Shown: positions 53,422 through 61,059, counted from the stretch's first letter. The stretch is DNA of 61,059 nt from Alkalihalobacterium elongatum (GCF_019024285.1 NZ_WMKZ01000028.1:1-61059), one strand, 5' to 3'. Translations and numbers: made by a program. Notes: generated by a model from the sequence alone, not told the origin.

Positions 53422-54573
53422 CTATTCGATATCCATAACTCCTTCAGGAACTGAACCACCTTCTTCAATGAGTAAGTCTCTCCAAAGCTTCACTAGCTCT
53501 GTTCCGTTTGCACCTCTCTCATTGACAAGATCGATATATTGGAACCAAGTATCCTCAATCCCTGTAACAAAATGTTCTTGTACCTCTTGGTCTAAGGTTT
53601 CAAAATCTACAAACTTACCACCATTCTCCAGTGAATAAGCTCTGATTTCATCCGAACGATTGATCCACTCTTGGGCAGCTGGTTCAAACTGATCTTCAGC
53701 CACCTGCAACATTACCGCTTGAATATCTTCTGGGATGCTATTCCACTTATCCTCTGTCATTGCGAAAAATGAATTAAAGTGACCAAAATTAACTCCTTGC
53801 AAAGTGTAAGTAAATAAATCTTGGAAGCCATAACCCGTCCAGTCAGCTATACTATAAAAACTACCTTCAAAAGCACCTCTACTCATGGCATCAAACATTT
53901 CAATTGCAGCCATCGTTACTGTACCTACTCCGATGCTTTCTGCATACATTTCGTGAATACGTGAAGGTGTTCTTAATGTTGTCCCAACAACATCATTAAC
54001 TGCATTAAACTCATGACCTGTTGTCGAAATTGAATATTCTTGAGTTGTAGGTAAGGCTAAAGCAAACAATCCTTTATCAGTAAATTCGATCTCATAAAAT
54101 GTTTTACCATCTTGAATAGGAACATCACTTTCTACTAATCTTTTAAATGCCCTCGAAGCAATTAAAGTGTCAGAGTGAGTCAACGGCAACATCGTTATTT
54201 CAGCCATTGGAAATCTTTGCGGATCATAAATTGGCAATAATGGGGCAGCAATATCTGCGATACCTTGACGGATACCATCTAATTCATGTGTAGCCTCGAC
54301 TAGTTCACCAGAAGTAAACGTTTCGAACTGAACTCTTCCATTTGTCTCTGCCTCCACTTGTTCCATCCAAGGTACGAAGAACCCTTGCCACCAACCATGC
54401 TGTGCACTTAAACCAGAAGTCACTCGCAATGTAATCGTTTCTTCACTTTCTGTAGAATTATCGTTAGAACTACTATCATTGCTTTGTGTTTCAGAAGAGC
54501 TAGAACAAGCAGCAGTAAACATAACAGCAATTGTTACTAAACTTGCAAAAATCGATAATTTAAACTTCTTCAT
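53422..54573 (-). CDS. dctP: TRAP transporter substrate-binding lipoprotein (DctP)
   Basis: The 383-aa lipoprotein starts MKKFKLSIFASLVTIAVMF, with the lipobox TAAC (mature Cys near residue 23), then a Ser/Asn-rich linker and a DctP domain. That domain contains ELVEATHELDGIRQGIADIA, TTLRTPSRIHEMYAESIG (the carboxylate-binding Arg region) and FEGSFYSIADWTGYGF. It captures an organic acid outside the cell for DctQM. The ATG follows TTAGGAGGTATAT. Which acid is bound cannot be told; the downstream gene set predicts a mono-carboxylate. Confidence 0.92.
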   Translation of the reverse strand: MKKFKLSIFASLVTIAVMFTAACSSSSETQSNDSSSNDNSTESEETITLRVTSGLSAQHGWWQGFFVPWMEQVEAETNGRVQFETFTSGELVEATHELDGIRQGIADIAAPLLPIYDPQRFPMAEITMLPLTHSDTLIASRAFKRLVESDVPIQDGKTFYEIEFTDKGLFALALPTTQEYSISTTGHEFNAVNDVVGTTLRTPSRIHEMYAESIGVGTVTMAAIEMFDAMSRGAFEGSFYSIADWTGYGFQDLFTYTLQGVNFGHFNSFFAMTEDKWNSIPEDIQAVMLQVAEDQFEPAAQEWINRSDEIRAYSLENGGKFVDFETLDQEVQEHFVTGIEDTWFQYIDLVNERGANGTELVKLWRDLLIEEGGSVPEGVMDIE

Positions 54574-54599
54574 TCATATACCTCCTAAAATAACTTTTT

Positions 54600-54633
54600 T
54601 GTAAGCCCTTACATTTATTTATGTAAATGCTTA
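54600..54633. promoter_or_regulatory. cre-like site and shared motif upstream of dctP
   Basis: TGTAAGCCCTTACA (54600-54613) differs from an ideal palindromic cre, TGTAAGCGCTTACA, by one base. TTTATGTAAATGCTT (54618-54632) is shared with the site upstream of the racemase-like gene, and TTACAT/ATGTAA (54609-54614, 54621-54626) is an inverted repeat. CcpA repression plus a pathway-specific regulator is plausible. Confidence 0.55.
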
Positions 54634-55025
54634 GGTAACTATAATAAAGACTGAACGATTGTTATACCTCTTAAACTTACGGTATTGAGAGAATGCTAAT
54701 TACTAATATGGCTTCACCTCCAATAATTGATCTCGTTTAAAAATTAAACGTTATTACTACTCATAAACGACCCACTTTTGACTTTTTGTTTAATTTTATT
54801 CAATAATATCAATTTTCAGTCTATTTTACAACTATTTATTTTTTGAATTTATTTTCAATAAAAGGTGTGATAATTCTAAAAATTTTTGTATAATGGTAAT
54901 TACTAGATATGATAGAATATTATAGGTCTACCTTATATAGTGTAAATACAAGGATTAAAGTGTTTATTTTCTATCAACTTGTATACAATTATTACCAAGT
55001 AGTCGAGCGAAAAGGAGGTTCATCT
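54634..55025. other. Divergent intergenic region between dctP and the TetR gene
   Basis: AT-rich DNA with no gene. TTGAA-N6-TTCAA (54843-54858) is a possible TetR/FadR-type operator, weakly supported. The promoter for the TetR gene must lie here. Confidence 0.35.
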
Positions 55026-55613
55026 ATGTCTTTAAGAAAGAAAAAAATCGAGAAAAAGAAAGAGGAAATATTAAGGTCAGCAGCTGAAGTTTTAAGCGAA
55101 AAAGGCTATCACGGTGCTACCATGGAAGATATTGCGACAAAGCTATTAATGACTAAAGGTTCTATGTACTATTATTTTAAAAATAAAGAGGATCTTTACT
55201 ATCAATGTCATAAAATGATGATCGATAAGAGCAATGAAAAAATCGAAGAAATTATTAATAGTAATAAAAGTGCCATTGAAAAATTAAGTTCTGCAATTGT
55301 TTCCCACATACAATTAGCAACAACTGAAAAAACAATGTTTAGTTTAATGGACAAGCCAGAACAAAAATTTTCAGGTGAATATTTAGCTGATATTTTACAA
55401 CAACGATCTGATTATGAAAAATACTTCGACAAAATTATTAATGAAGGAATTGAAACTGGCGAATTTGACAATGTTGACGTAAAACTATTACGTTTACTGA
55501 TCTTAGGCTCATTAAACTGGATATTGGAATGGTATTCTCCTGAAGGTGGCAAAACACAAGATGAAATTTCCGAAGCATTTTCAGACTACCTATTACGCAT
55601 TGTAAAAAAATAG
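55026..55613 (+). CDS. TetR/AcrR family regulator
   Basis: The 195-aa protein has a typical TetR N-terminal domain: EEILRSAAEVLSEKGYHGA, TMEDIATKLLMTKGSMYYYF, KNKEDLYYQCHKMM, then a helical ligand domain with TTEKTMFSLMDKPEQ and LGSLNWILEWYSPEGGKTQDEI. The C-terminal pattern resembles FadR/TetR regulators of fatty-acid degradation (acyl-CoA responsive). It is divergent from the TRAP and beta-oxidation-like genes, so it is the natural regulator of the cluster. ATG 55026 follows AAAAGGAGGT; the frame is open to 54909 but without a ribosome-binding site. Confidence 0.88.
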   Translation: MSLRKKKIEKKKEEILRSAAEVLSEKGYHGATMEDIATKLLMTKGSMYYYFKNKEDLYYQCHKMMIDKSNEKIEEIINSNKSAIEKLSSAIVSHIQLATTEKTMFSLMDKPEQKFSGEYLADILQQRSDYEKYFDKIINEGIETGEFDNVDVKLLRLLILGSLNWILEWYSPEGGKTQDEISEAFSDYLLRIVKK

Positions 55614-55624
55614 TATAAACGAAT

Positions 55625-55665
55625 GAGGCTGACGGCTATAAGTATGAAGTCAGCCTCGTTTTTAT
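55625..55665 (+). terminator. Terminator after the TetR gene
   Basis: GAGGCTGAC (55625-55633) pairs with GTCAGCCTC (55649-55657), followed by GTTTTTA. Confidence 0.85.
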
Positions 55666-55682
55666 AGTGTAAACCTAACTTT

Positions 55683-55772
55683 GGACAAGGTAACCCCTTC
55701 TTTTTGGAAACCGCCTGGTCCTTTTTCTACTTTAGAACAGGTAACTTCCTCCTGGTGGAAATCACCTGTTCC
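55683..55772. repeat. Two tandem imperfect palindromes of about 39 nt
   Basis: Unit 1 (55683-55721) begins GGACAAGGTAAC and ends GCCTGGTCC; unit 2 (55735-55772) begins GAACAGGTAAC and ends CACCTGTTCC. Each folds on itself (for example GAACAGGT with ACCTGTTC), and the two units are similar to each other with a 51-nt period. The function is unknown; they lie downstream of the TetR terminator and of the E2 gene. Confidence 0.6.
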
Positions 55773-55852
55773 AAATCGTGCCTTTAATTATTCTTCTGAT
55801 AAATATTGAACCCATCATCAAACCTCATAAAAATTTGAGCCCAGACAAGATA

Positions 55853-57031
55853 TTAAGGTTGATCGCTCGAAAGCATCTCTAATGTATTTTTAAGGGTATT
55901 TGTAAACTGAGCGGCTGTTACACCATCAATAAAGCGGTGGTCATAAGTAATAGATAGCTTCATTACTGGTACAATGACTATTTCATCCTGATCATTTACT
56001 ATAGGAGTCTTTATAATAGCGCCAGCAAAAATAAGCGTAGATTGAGGCTTATTTATAATTGGTGTCCCTGTTTCAATCCCTAAGCTACCTAGATTCGAAA
56101 TCGTTATTGTGCCTCCAGAAATATCATTTAGAGATAATTGATTGGATTGAGCTTTTTTACTTAAGCCTTTGACTTCATGAGAGATATCATTTATTGATTT
56201 ACTTTCTACGTTTTTAATAACAGGTACAACTAACCCTTGTTCACTATTAATTGCAACCGAAATATTAACATCCTTATAAATGGTAATTTCATTTTCATTC
56301 AATATACTGTTAACAATCGGATATTCACTTACAGCACTGCCCACAGCTTTAATAAGTAAATCATTAATTGTAACACCATCTAGCTCTTTTTTTAGCTTTA
56401 AGACGTTTTCCATATTAACAGTTACCACTTGAGTAAATTGTGGTATGCTTTTCCAACTATCAAGCATATTTTCTGCCATTTTCTTTTTTACGGAATTGAG
56501 AGAAATAGTTTCTTTAACTTTTGGACCTTCTCCTTCTTCACCTTTTGCAGGAAATGCTGCTGCATTTTGAACATCTTTTTCAGTAATTAAGCCATTCTTA
56601 CCCGTTCCTGTAACTGTTTCAATATCAATACCTAGTTCTTTCGCAAGCTTTCTTGCTTTCGGTACAGCTCGTTTTTGACCTTCCGTAGAGATTTGTGGTT
56701 GTGTTCTTGAAGGTGGTGAGGCTGTTTGTTTATTAAGGTCTTCTCCGCTATTCGATGGATCATCATTATTATACTTTGATATATCAATATCTTCGTTTTC
56801 ATCACCAATTACAGCGATAACTGTATTAATGGAGACTTCTTGATCTTCAGGAACTAATATTTTCTTTAATACTCCACTTTCCTGCGCTTCAATTTCAACA
56901 GAAGATTTTTCCGTTTGTAATTCAAATAAAATTTCACCTTTTTCAACCGTTTCTCCTTCATCAATTAACCAAGCAGCAATTGTACCAGATTGCATCGTAA
57001 CTCCTAGTCGCGGCATAATTACTTCCTTCAT
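55853..57031 (-). CDS. Dihydrolipoamide acyltransferase (E2) of a 2-oxoacid/acetoin dehydrogenase complex
   Basis: The 392-aa E2 core protein has a lipoyl domain with the modified Lys42 in QTEKSSVEIEA, a Gly/Pro/Ser linker, a peripheral-subunit-binding domain near residues 122-156 (AVPKARKLAKELGID, GKNGLITEKDV), and a catalytic acyltransferase domain with YDHRFIDG (His365, Asp369) and SNLGSLGIE. It transfers an acyl group to CoA. The start is ATG at 57031, seven bases after AAGGAG. It lies 144 bases after the E1beta gene in the same direction. No E3 gene follows. Confidence 0.9.
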   Translation of the reverse strand: MKEVIMPRLGVTMQSGTIAAWLIDEGETVEKGEILFELQTEKSSVEIEAQESGVLKKILVPEDQEVSINTVIAVIGDENEDIDISKYNNDDPSNSGEDLNKQTASPPSRTQPQISTEGQKRAVPKARKLAKELGIDIETVTGTGKNGLITEKDVQNAAAFPAKGEEGEGPKVKETISLNSVKKKMAENMLDSWKSIPQFTQVVTVNMENVLKLKKELDGVTINDLLIKAVGSAVSEYPIVNSILNENEITIYKDVNISVAINSEQGLVVPVIKNVESKSINDISHEVKGLSKKAQSNQLSLNDISGGTITISNLGSLGIETGTPIINKPQSTLIFAGAIIKTPIVNDQDEIVIVPVMKLSITYDHRFIDGVTAAQFTNTLKNTLEMLSSDQP

Positions 57032-57175
57032 ACACTCACTCCTTAAAATTAAGGGCAATGTTAAAGACTTTTTTTCACAACAGCCACTTTTAACAGTGCC
57101 CAATAAGTAAATTTTCTTAAACTACTAGTTTAATTATTTTTATTTTCGGAAAATTAAATGTGCTGTTTGTCTATT

Positions 57176-58153
57176 TTAGTAGTCCATTAATTCGTGAACA
57201 CTTTCGATGATTTGCTGTTCGCTTGGGCGGTAAAATTGCTCCAAATAAATACTTTGAGCTATGGGCACATCAGGACTACCGATTCTTTTTATAGGAGCTT
57301 GCAAATCAAACATTGCTTCTTCAGAAATTTGAGCTGCAATTTCTGCTCCAGAACCGCCTGTTTTTGCTTCTTCATGAACTATTACTACTCTTCCTGTCTT
57401 TCTAACAGAGTTTAATATCGTTTCTTTATCAAGCGGCGCTAATGTTCTCAGATCAATAACTTCTGCTTCGACTCCGTTATTAGCTAACTCATTTGCTGCA
57501 TTTAAAGCAGTATGAACCTGTAAAGCTGTTGCTAAGATCGTTACATCAGTACCCTCTCGCTTGACATCCGCTTTCCCTAACGGAATTAAATACTCTTCTT
57601 CTGGAACTTCACCTTTCATGTCATAAAGCACTTTATGTTCGAAAAACAACACCGCATCATTATTACGAATAGCTGTTTTTAATAACCCTTTCGCATCATA
57701 AGGTGTAGATGGAATCGCAATATGCAACCCTGGCCCATGCATAAACAGTGCTTGTGGACTTTGTGAATGTTCTGGCCCAGATCCTCCAGCAATTCCAATT
57801 GGTAAACGAAGGGTTACTGGCATATCCATCGTCCCTCCGTGCATCCAACGCCATTTTCCTAATTTATTGTATACTTCATCGAAAGCAATTCCTACAAAGT
57901 CTCCAAACTGCAATTCAGGAATGGGTCTAAGACCTGTTAAAGCCATACCTACCGCAGCTCCAACTATAGTCGACTCAGCAATTGGCGTATCAAATACACG
58001 CTCACCAAATTTTTTATACAAGCCTTTTGTGGCTCCAAATACACCTCCAAATTTTCCGACATCCTCACCAAATAAAACTGTCTTTGGGTCGCGTTCCATT
58101 TCTTCAGTTAGTGCTTCAATAATAGCTTCACGCATCGAAATTTTTCTCATCAT
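57176..58153 (-). CDS. E1 beta subunit of a 2-oxoacid/acetoin dehydrogenase
   Basis: The 325-aa transketolase-like beta subunit begins ISMREAIIEALTEEMERDP and FGEDVGKFGGVFGATKG, with TPIAESTIVGAAVGMAL, ELQFGDFVGIAFDEVYNK, MPVTLRLPIGIAGGSGPEHS and FFEHKVLYDMKGEVPEEEY. Motifs fit the acetoin dehydrogenase AcoB, pyruvate E1beta and related branched-chain enzymes. The start codon is ATG ATG after GGGGGTAAC. It is 11 bases downstream of the E1alpha gene. Confidence 0.9.
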   Translation of the reverse strand: MMRKISMREAIIEALTEEMERDPKTVLFGEDVGKFGGVFGATKGLYKKFGERVFDTPIAESTIVGAAVGMALTGLRPIPELQFGDFVGIAFDEVYNKLGKWRWMHGGTMDMPVTLRLPIGIAGGSGPEHSQSPQALFMHGPGLHIAIPSTPYDAKGLLKTAIRNNDAVLFFEHKVLYDMKGEVPEEEYLIPLGKADVKREGTDVTILATALQVHTALNAANELANNGVEAEVIDLRTLAPLDKETILNSVRKTGRVVIVHEEAKTGGSGAEIAAQISEEAMFDLQAPIKRIGSPDVPIAQSIYLEQFYRPSEQQIIESVHELMDY

Positions 58154-58164
58154 GTTACCCCCTT

Positions 58165-59169
58165 TTATGAAAATAACCCTTCATATATTCTGTTTGGATC
58201 TGGCAGTGGTGCTTTTTCAGCAACTTCTATCGCTTCTAAAATTTCTACTTCTATTGATTGGTCAATATCAGCAAACTCGCTAACAGAAATTAGTTCCGCA
58301 TCTAGTAATTGCTTTTTAAAATTTTTAATTGGATCTTTGTTTTCCTTCCAATCTTTTAGTACCTCTGGGGCAACATAATCATAAGGGTCTCCTTCAAAGT
58401 GACCACGATGCCTAAACGTTTTTGCTTCGATAAAAGTAGGTCCTTCCCCGCGTTTCGCTCTGTCTACAGCTTCTTTTACAACCTCATTAACTAGTAAAGT
58501 ATCATTTCCATCGACGACATAGTTTGGAATACCATAACCATCTGCCCAATCAGCAATATGTTCTCTTACTGAATGGGTTTCGGTATGGTGACATGAAATC
58601 GCATACTCATTATTTTCACAAATATAAACTATTGGTAGCTTATATAAACCTGCCCAGTTCAGCGACCCATGTAAGGGTTCTCTAGATGCTGCACCATCGC
58701 CAAAGTAACACAATGTCACTCGGTCAGTTCCTTGTATTTTTGCAGAATACGCCGTTCCTACTGCTAAATTAAATTGAGAACCGATTGTTCCCGCTTGGCC
58801 TAACACTCCTCTTGATACATCTGCACTGTGAACAATTCCAGCCCCCAATCCTCTTGTTGTTCCTTCAACGGTTCCTAAAAAGTCACCATACAATTTAGAG
58901 AGCGGAACTCCTTTTGCAATCTTTTGATTACAGCCCCTATGGTTATAAAATATATAATCTTCATCGCGTAAAATGTTTCGGATCGATCCAGCTGATAATC
59001 CTTCTGAACCTATTCCTGAATGATAGAACCCTGATACCTTCCCTTCTTGCATTAAACGAATCAGGTGTTCGTCAAACTTTCTTATTTTTACCATTGTCCG
59101 ATAAAAATCTTGTAGAGTTTCCTTTGAGTAACTAGAAAGCTCAATATCTTTTTTATAGATTTGCGCCAC
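58165..59169 (-). CDS. E1 alpha subunit of a 2-oxoacid/acetoin dehydrogenase
   Basis: The 334-aa TPP-dependent alpha subunit shows YRTMVKIRKFDEHLIRLM, IFYNHRGCNQKIAKGV, and the TPP-Mg motif YFGDGAASREPLHGSLNWAGLYKLPIVYICENNEY. The conserved Glu/His region HSGIGSEG fits an acetoin-type AcoA or an alpha subunit of a branched-chain complex. GTG at 59169 is nine bases after AGGGAG. No SigL (-12/-24) promoter or AcoR gene is seen upstream, unlike the classical aco operon, so assignment to acetoin is weak. Confidence 0.9.
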   Translation of the reverse strand: MAQIYKKDIELSSYSKETLQDFYRTMVKIRKFDEHLIRLMQEGKVSGFYHSGIGSEGLSAGSIRNILRDEDYIFYNHRGCNQKIAKGVPLSKLYGDFLGTVEGTTRGLGAGIVHSADVSRGVLGQAGTIGSQFNLAVGTAYSAKIQGTDRVTLCYFGDGAASREPLHGSLNWAGLYKLPIVYICENNEYAISCHHTETHSVREHIADWADGYGIPNYVVDGNDTLLVNEVVKEAVDRAKRGEGPTFIEAKTFRHRGHFEGDPYDYVAPEVLKDWKENKDPIKNFKKQLLDAELISVSEFADIDQSIEVEILEAIEVAEKAPLPDPNRIYEGLFS

Positions 59170-59239
59170 GCAGCATCACTCCCTAAAATTTTTTGATCTA
59201 TTAATACTCCGAAATTTTATACTGATTATTCGGAAAACT

Positions 59240-59258
59240 TTAGTCATATTTAGACTAA
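59240..59258. promoter_or_regulatory. Inverted repeat upstream of the E1 alpha gene
   Basis: TTAGTC (59240-59245) and GACTAA (59253-59258) form an exact inverted repeat with a 7-nt spacer in the region upstream of E1 alpha. It may be an operator; no regulator gene is adjacent. Confidence 0.4.
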
Positions 59259-59276
59259 GAACTTCATTAACCATTG

Positions 59277-59640
59277 CTATTGAACACTCCACCCACCATC
59301 GACTGGCATAATAAGACCTGTAATATAGCAAGCTTCATCTGAACCGAGGAACAGAGCAGCATGTGCAACTTCTTCTGGCTGTCCTACTCTACCAAGTCGA
59401 CCTGCAGTATAATTGTTGGCGACTTCTTTGTTTTGCAGCCCATCGGCAATCATTGGTGTGTCAATTGCACCAGGACAAATACAATTAACTCGCACATTAT
59501 ACTTTCCATTGTGTACAGCCAGGTCTCTAGTTAGTGCGACTACACCACCTTTAGCAGCAGTATAAGCATAAGCTCCCTTGACGCCTAGAATTCCATTTAA
59601 AGAAGTGTTATTGATAATACTTCCTTTATTCCTCCTTCTC
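59277..59640 (-). pseudogene. 5'-truncated SDR gene
   Basis: The frame encodes only the C-terminal half of a short-chain dehydrogenase: GSIINNTSLNGILGVKGAYAY then TAAKGGVVALTRDLAV, NVRVNCICPGAIDTPMIADG and YITGLIMPVDGGWSVQ. The catalytic Tyr-x3-Lys and C-terminus are intact, but the Rossmann GxxxGxG half is missing. The coding frame starts immediately after a TAG in the 15-20 bases next to the alcohol dehydrogenase stop, which suggests a deletion join. A GTG and a strong-looking AGGAGG lie nearby, so a short peptide might still be made. Confidence 0.8.
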
Positions 59641-59654
59641 TACTAGACTACTGA

Positions 59655-60722
59655 TTAAATCTTGCGATAGTCTATCATAACCTTTACAGCATCTTTTGCA
59701 TTCATTTGTGTTTCAAAGGCTTCCTTTGCGTGCTCAATTGGGAATGTATGTGTCACCAAATTTTTTGTTTGAACCTTTCTTTCCTTAAGCAACTGAATGG
59801 CCTTTTTTATATCCCCACCTAAGCAACCAATAATTTTTGGCGCTTTATGGACAATCTTGGTCGTGTCAATCGCAGCTTTTTTTTCAGGTAAACCAACAAA
59901 TGCAATAACACCACCGCTTCTTACGATTTCAAATGACTGTTCTACAGCAGAAGGAGCACCAGCAGCATCAACTACAATGTCAGCCATCGCACCTTCATTG
60001 AAATGATAAGGACCTACTCCAACAATATCTTTGACTCTTTCTAAAACATCTTCTTCGAGAGCATTAATAACAACATCTGCCCCAGCCTTTTTCGCATATT
60101 CTAACCTCAACGGTAAAACTTCAGTGACAACGACTTGATGAACAGGAACTGATTTCATTACTTGCATAACAGCATTTCCAATAAGACCAGCACCTAAAAC
60201 GACTACTTGATCTTCTTGTTTAGGCTTACATTGATCCACAGTGTATACCGCTACAGAAACAGGTTCGATCGTTGCTGCAGTTATATCATCAACTTCATCT
60301 GGAACACTAAAATAATTCATGCCCTTTATAGCATTAGAAATTTTGACGTATTCTGCAAATGCTCCTGGCAGTCCATAGCCTGTTGAAGCCTTGAACAGAT
60401 TAGGACAGAGAGTATACTGCTTACTTTTACACCAAAAACAAGTACCACAAACCCCACTATAAAAACCTGTTCCTCTTTCACCGACTTTAATGTCTTTCAC
60501 ATTACTTCCAACTTGGACAACTTCACCAGAAAATTCATGACCCATAATTTGCCCTTTTTGAATATACAGTCCTGTCCCATAACTATGTACATCAGAACCA
60601 CATATGCCACAAGCACTTACTTTTAGTAAAATATCGTTTTTCCCTATTACGGGCATCTCAACTGTTTCCACTCGAATGTCTCTAGGACCATAGTAAACTG
60701 CTGCCTTCATCCTACTATTCAT
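59655..60722 (-). CDS. Zinc-binding alcohol dehydrogenase (butanediol/sorbitol type)
   Basis: The 355-aa medium-chain dehydrogenase has zinc ligands in VSACGICGSDVHSYG and GHEFSGEVV, and a structural zinc loop GVCGTCFWCKSKQYTLCPN. Cofactor binding is VVVLGAGLIGNAVMQ. It is in the family of (R,R)-butanediol, sorbitol and threonine dehydrogenases; next to an acetoin-type complex it could oxidise 2,3-butanediol to acetoin, but this is inference from position. The ATG follows AGGAGGTGTTTCA. A truncated SDR follows it directly. Confidence 0.87.
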   Translation of the reverse strand: MNSRMKAAVYYGPRDIRVETVEMPVIGKNDILLKVSACGICGSDVHSYGTGLYIQKGQIMGHEFSGEVVQVGSNVKDIKVGERGTGFYSGVCGTCFWCKSKQYTLCPNLFKASTGYGLPGAFAEYVKISNAIKGMNYFSVPDEVDDITAATIEPVSVAVYTVDQCKPKQEDQVVVLGAGLIGNAVMQVMKSVPVHQVVVTEVLPLRLEYAKKAGADVVINALEEDVLERVKDIVGVGPYHFNEGAMADIVVDAAGAPSAVEQSFEIVRSGGVIAFVGLPEKKAAIDTTKIVHKAPKIIGCLGGDIKKAIQLLKERKVQTKNLVTHTFPIEHAKEAFETQMNAKDAVKVMIDYRKI

Positions 60723-61059
60723 TGAAACACCTCCTTATCCTATATAAAATTATAACTTTTACTAATACAATATTCAATATTTAACTTTTTAATAAGAAAT
60801 TGAACGAACATTTAAATTAATGAATGTATTTTTATAAAGTAAAAAAAAGCTTAATAGACTGATAAAATTTTTCATATAGGAAAATAAATTATTACGAAAT
60901 AAATTAATTGCGATACAGTTTATACGCTGTTAAAAATATAACAAGGAGTATCAAATAAAGATAAAATAAAAAAGACAGCAATTTAAACTGGTCCCCATGT
61001 CAAGGACACTATAAAAAAAGAGACTATGCAACTAGAAGGTGATCCCTATATTGAATAGG
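60723..61059. other. AT-rich terminal region, possible IS3-type edge
   Basis: No gene was found in 60723-60985. From 60989 the sequence CTGGTCCCCATGTCAAGGAC then CACTATAAAAAAAGAGAC resembles an end or untranslated part of IS3/IS150-type elements, by memory only. The window ends before a transposase could be seen. Confidence 0.3.

Noticed and set aside
58165-59169. Firm assignment as acetoin dehydrogenase acoA
   Set aside because: Motifs do not separate AcoA from pyruvate or branched-chain E1alpha, and acoR and lpd are missing.
1-61059. CRISPR array, prophage, tRNA or rRNA genes
   Set aside because: No regularly spaced direct repeats, phage structural genes, or tRNA/rRNA-like sequences were seen on reading through the window; no computational search was run.

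Overview
The window looks like a chromosomal segment of a low-GC, Gram-positive, spore-forming Bacillaceae (a Bacillus/Alkalihalobacillus/Anaerobacillus-type organism). The evidence is the AT-rich DNA, strong AGGAGG-type ribosome-binding sites, frequent TTG and GTG starts, Bacillus-like CysJ, FadH and FabL homologues, and a cre-like site. I see no rRNA, tRNA, CRISPR array, prophage or complete insertion sequence. The genus assignment is inference.

Region 1 (about 0-26 kb) is a mosaic of short transcription units. It holds an orphan heme O synthase with a CopZ-type copper chaperone; cysJ-cysI (assimilatory sulfite reductase) with a decayed LysR regulator upstream of cysJ; a SET-domain protein; a truncated AraC-type remnant; a FlaR-like kinase; an HNH protein; an AtoE-type short-chain fatty acid carrier; a WYL regulator; a P1 (DmpA) peptidase; an APH(6)-like kinase; a His/Tyr-rich small protein; an orphan D12-class adenine methylase; and a TraB-family membrane protein. 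These are followed by a DapA-like aldolase with a D-2-hydroxyacid dehydrogenase, a DrrAB-type exporter, an MBL hydrolase, M42 and M20 peptidases and a COG3375-type acetyltransferase.

Region 2 (about 25.7-34.8 kb) looks like an amino-acid/2-oxoacid catabolic locus. It contains a Na+/solute symporter with a 51-aa membrane partner, a cupin, an SDR, a Leu/Phe-type dehydrogenase and a two-subunit 2-oxoacid:ferredoxin oxidoreductase, with a divergent FCD-type GntR regulator. Palindromes built from CTGAT/ATCAG half sites lie upstream of two of its units. A VOC protein, a MarR regulator and two small membrane or secreted proteins follow.

Region 3 (about 36-55.6 kb) is the most notable part: 18 kb of co-directional genes for uptake and beta-oxidation-like breakdown of an organic acid. 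It encodes a TRAP transporter (DctPQM), two acyl-CoA ligases, a thioesterase, an alpha-methylacyl-CoA racemase-like CaiB protein, two ACAD10/11-type acyl-CoA dehydrogenases with Asp where the usual catalytic Glu would be, an ACAD10/LvaA-like phosphotransferase, two crotonases, a FadH-type dienoyl reductase, a FabL-like enoyl reductase, two further SDRs, a quinone-oxidoreductase-like protein and a divergent TetR regulator. The kinase plus ACAD10/11-type pair suggests degradation of hydroxy- or methyl-branched acyl-CoAs by a phosphorylated intermediate, as in the Pseudomonas lva pathway. No thiolase, ETF or classical 3-hydroxyacyl-CoA dehydrogenase is present.

Region 4 (about 55.7-61 kb) encodes E1alpha, E1beta and E2 of an acetoin- or 2-oxoacid-dehydrogenase-type complex without its E3, then a 5'-truncated SDR and a zinc-type butanediol/sorbitol-dehydrogenase-like enzyme. 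The right edge resembles a piece of an IS3-type element, which I cannot confirm.
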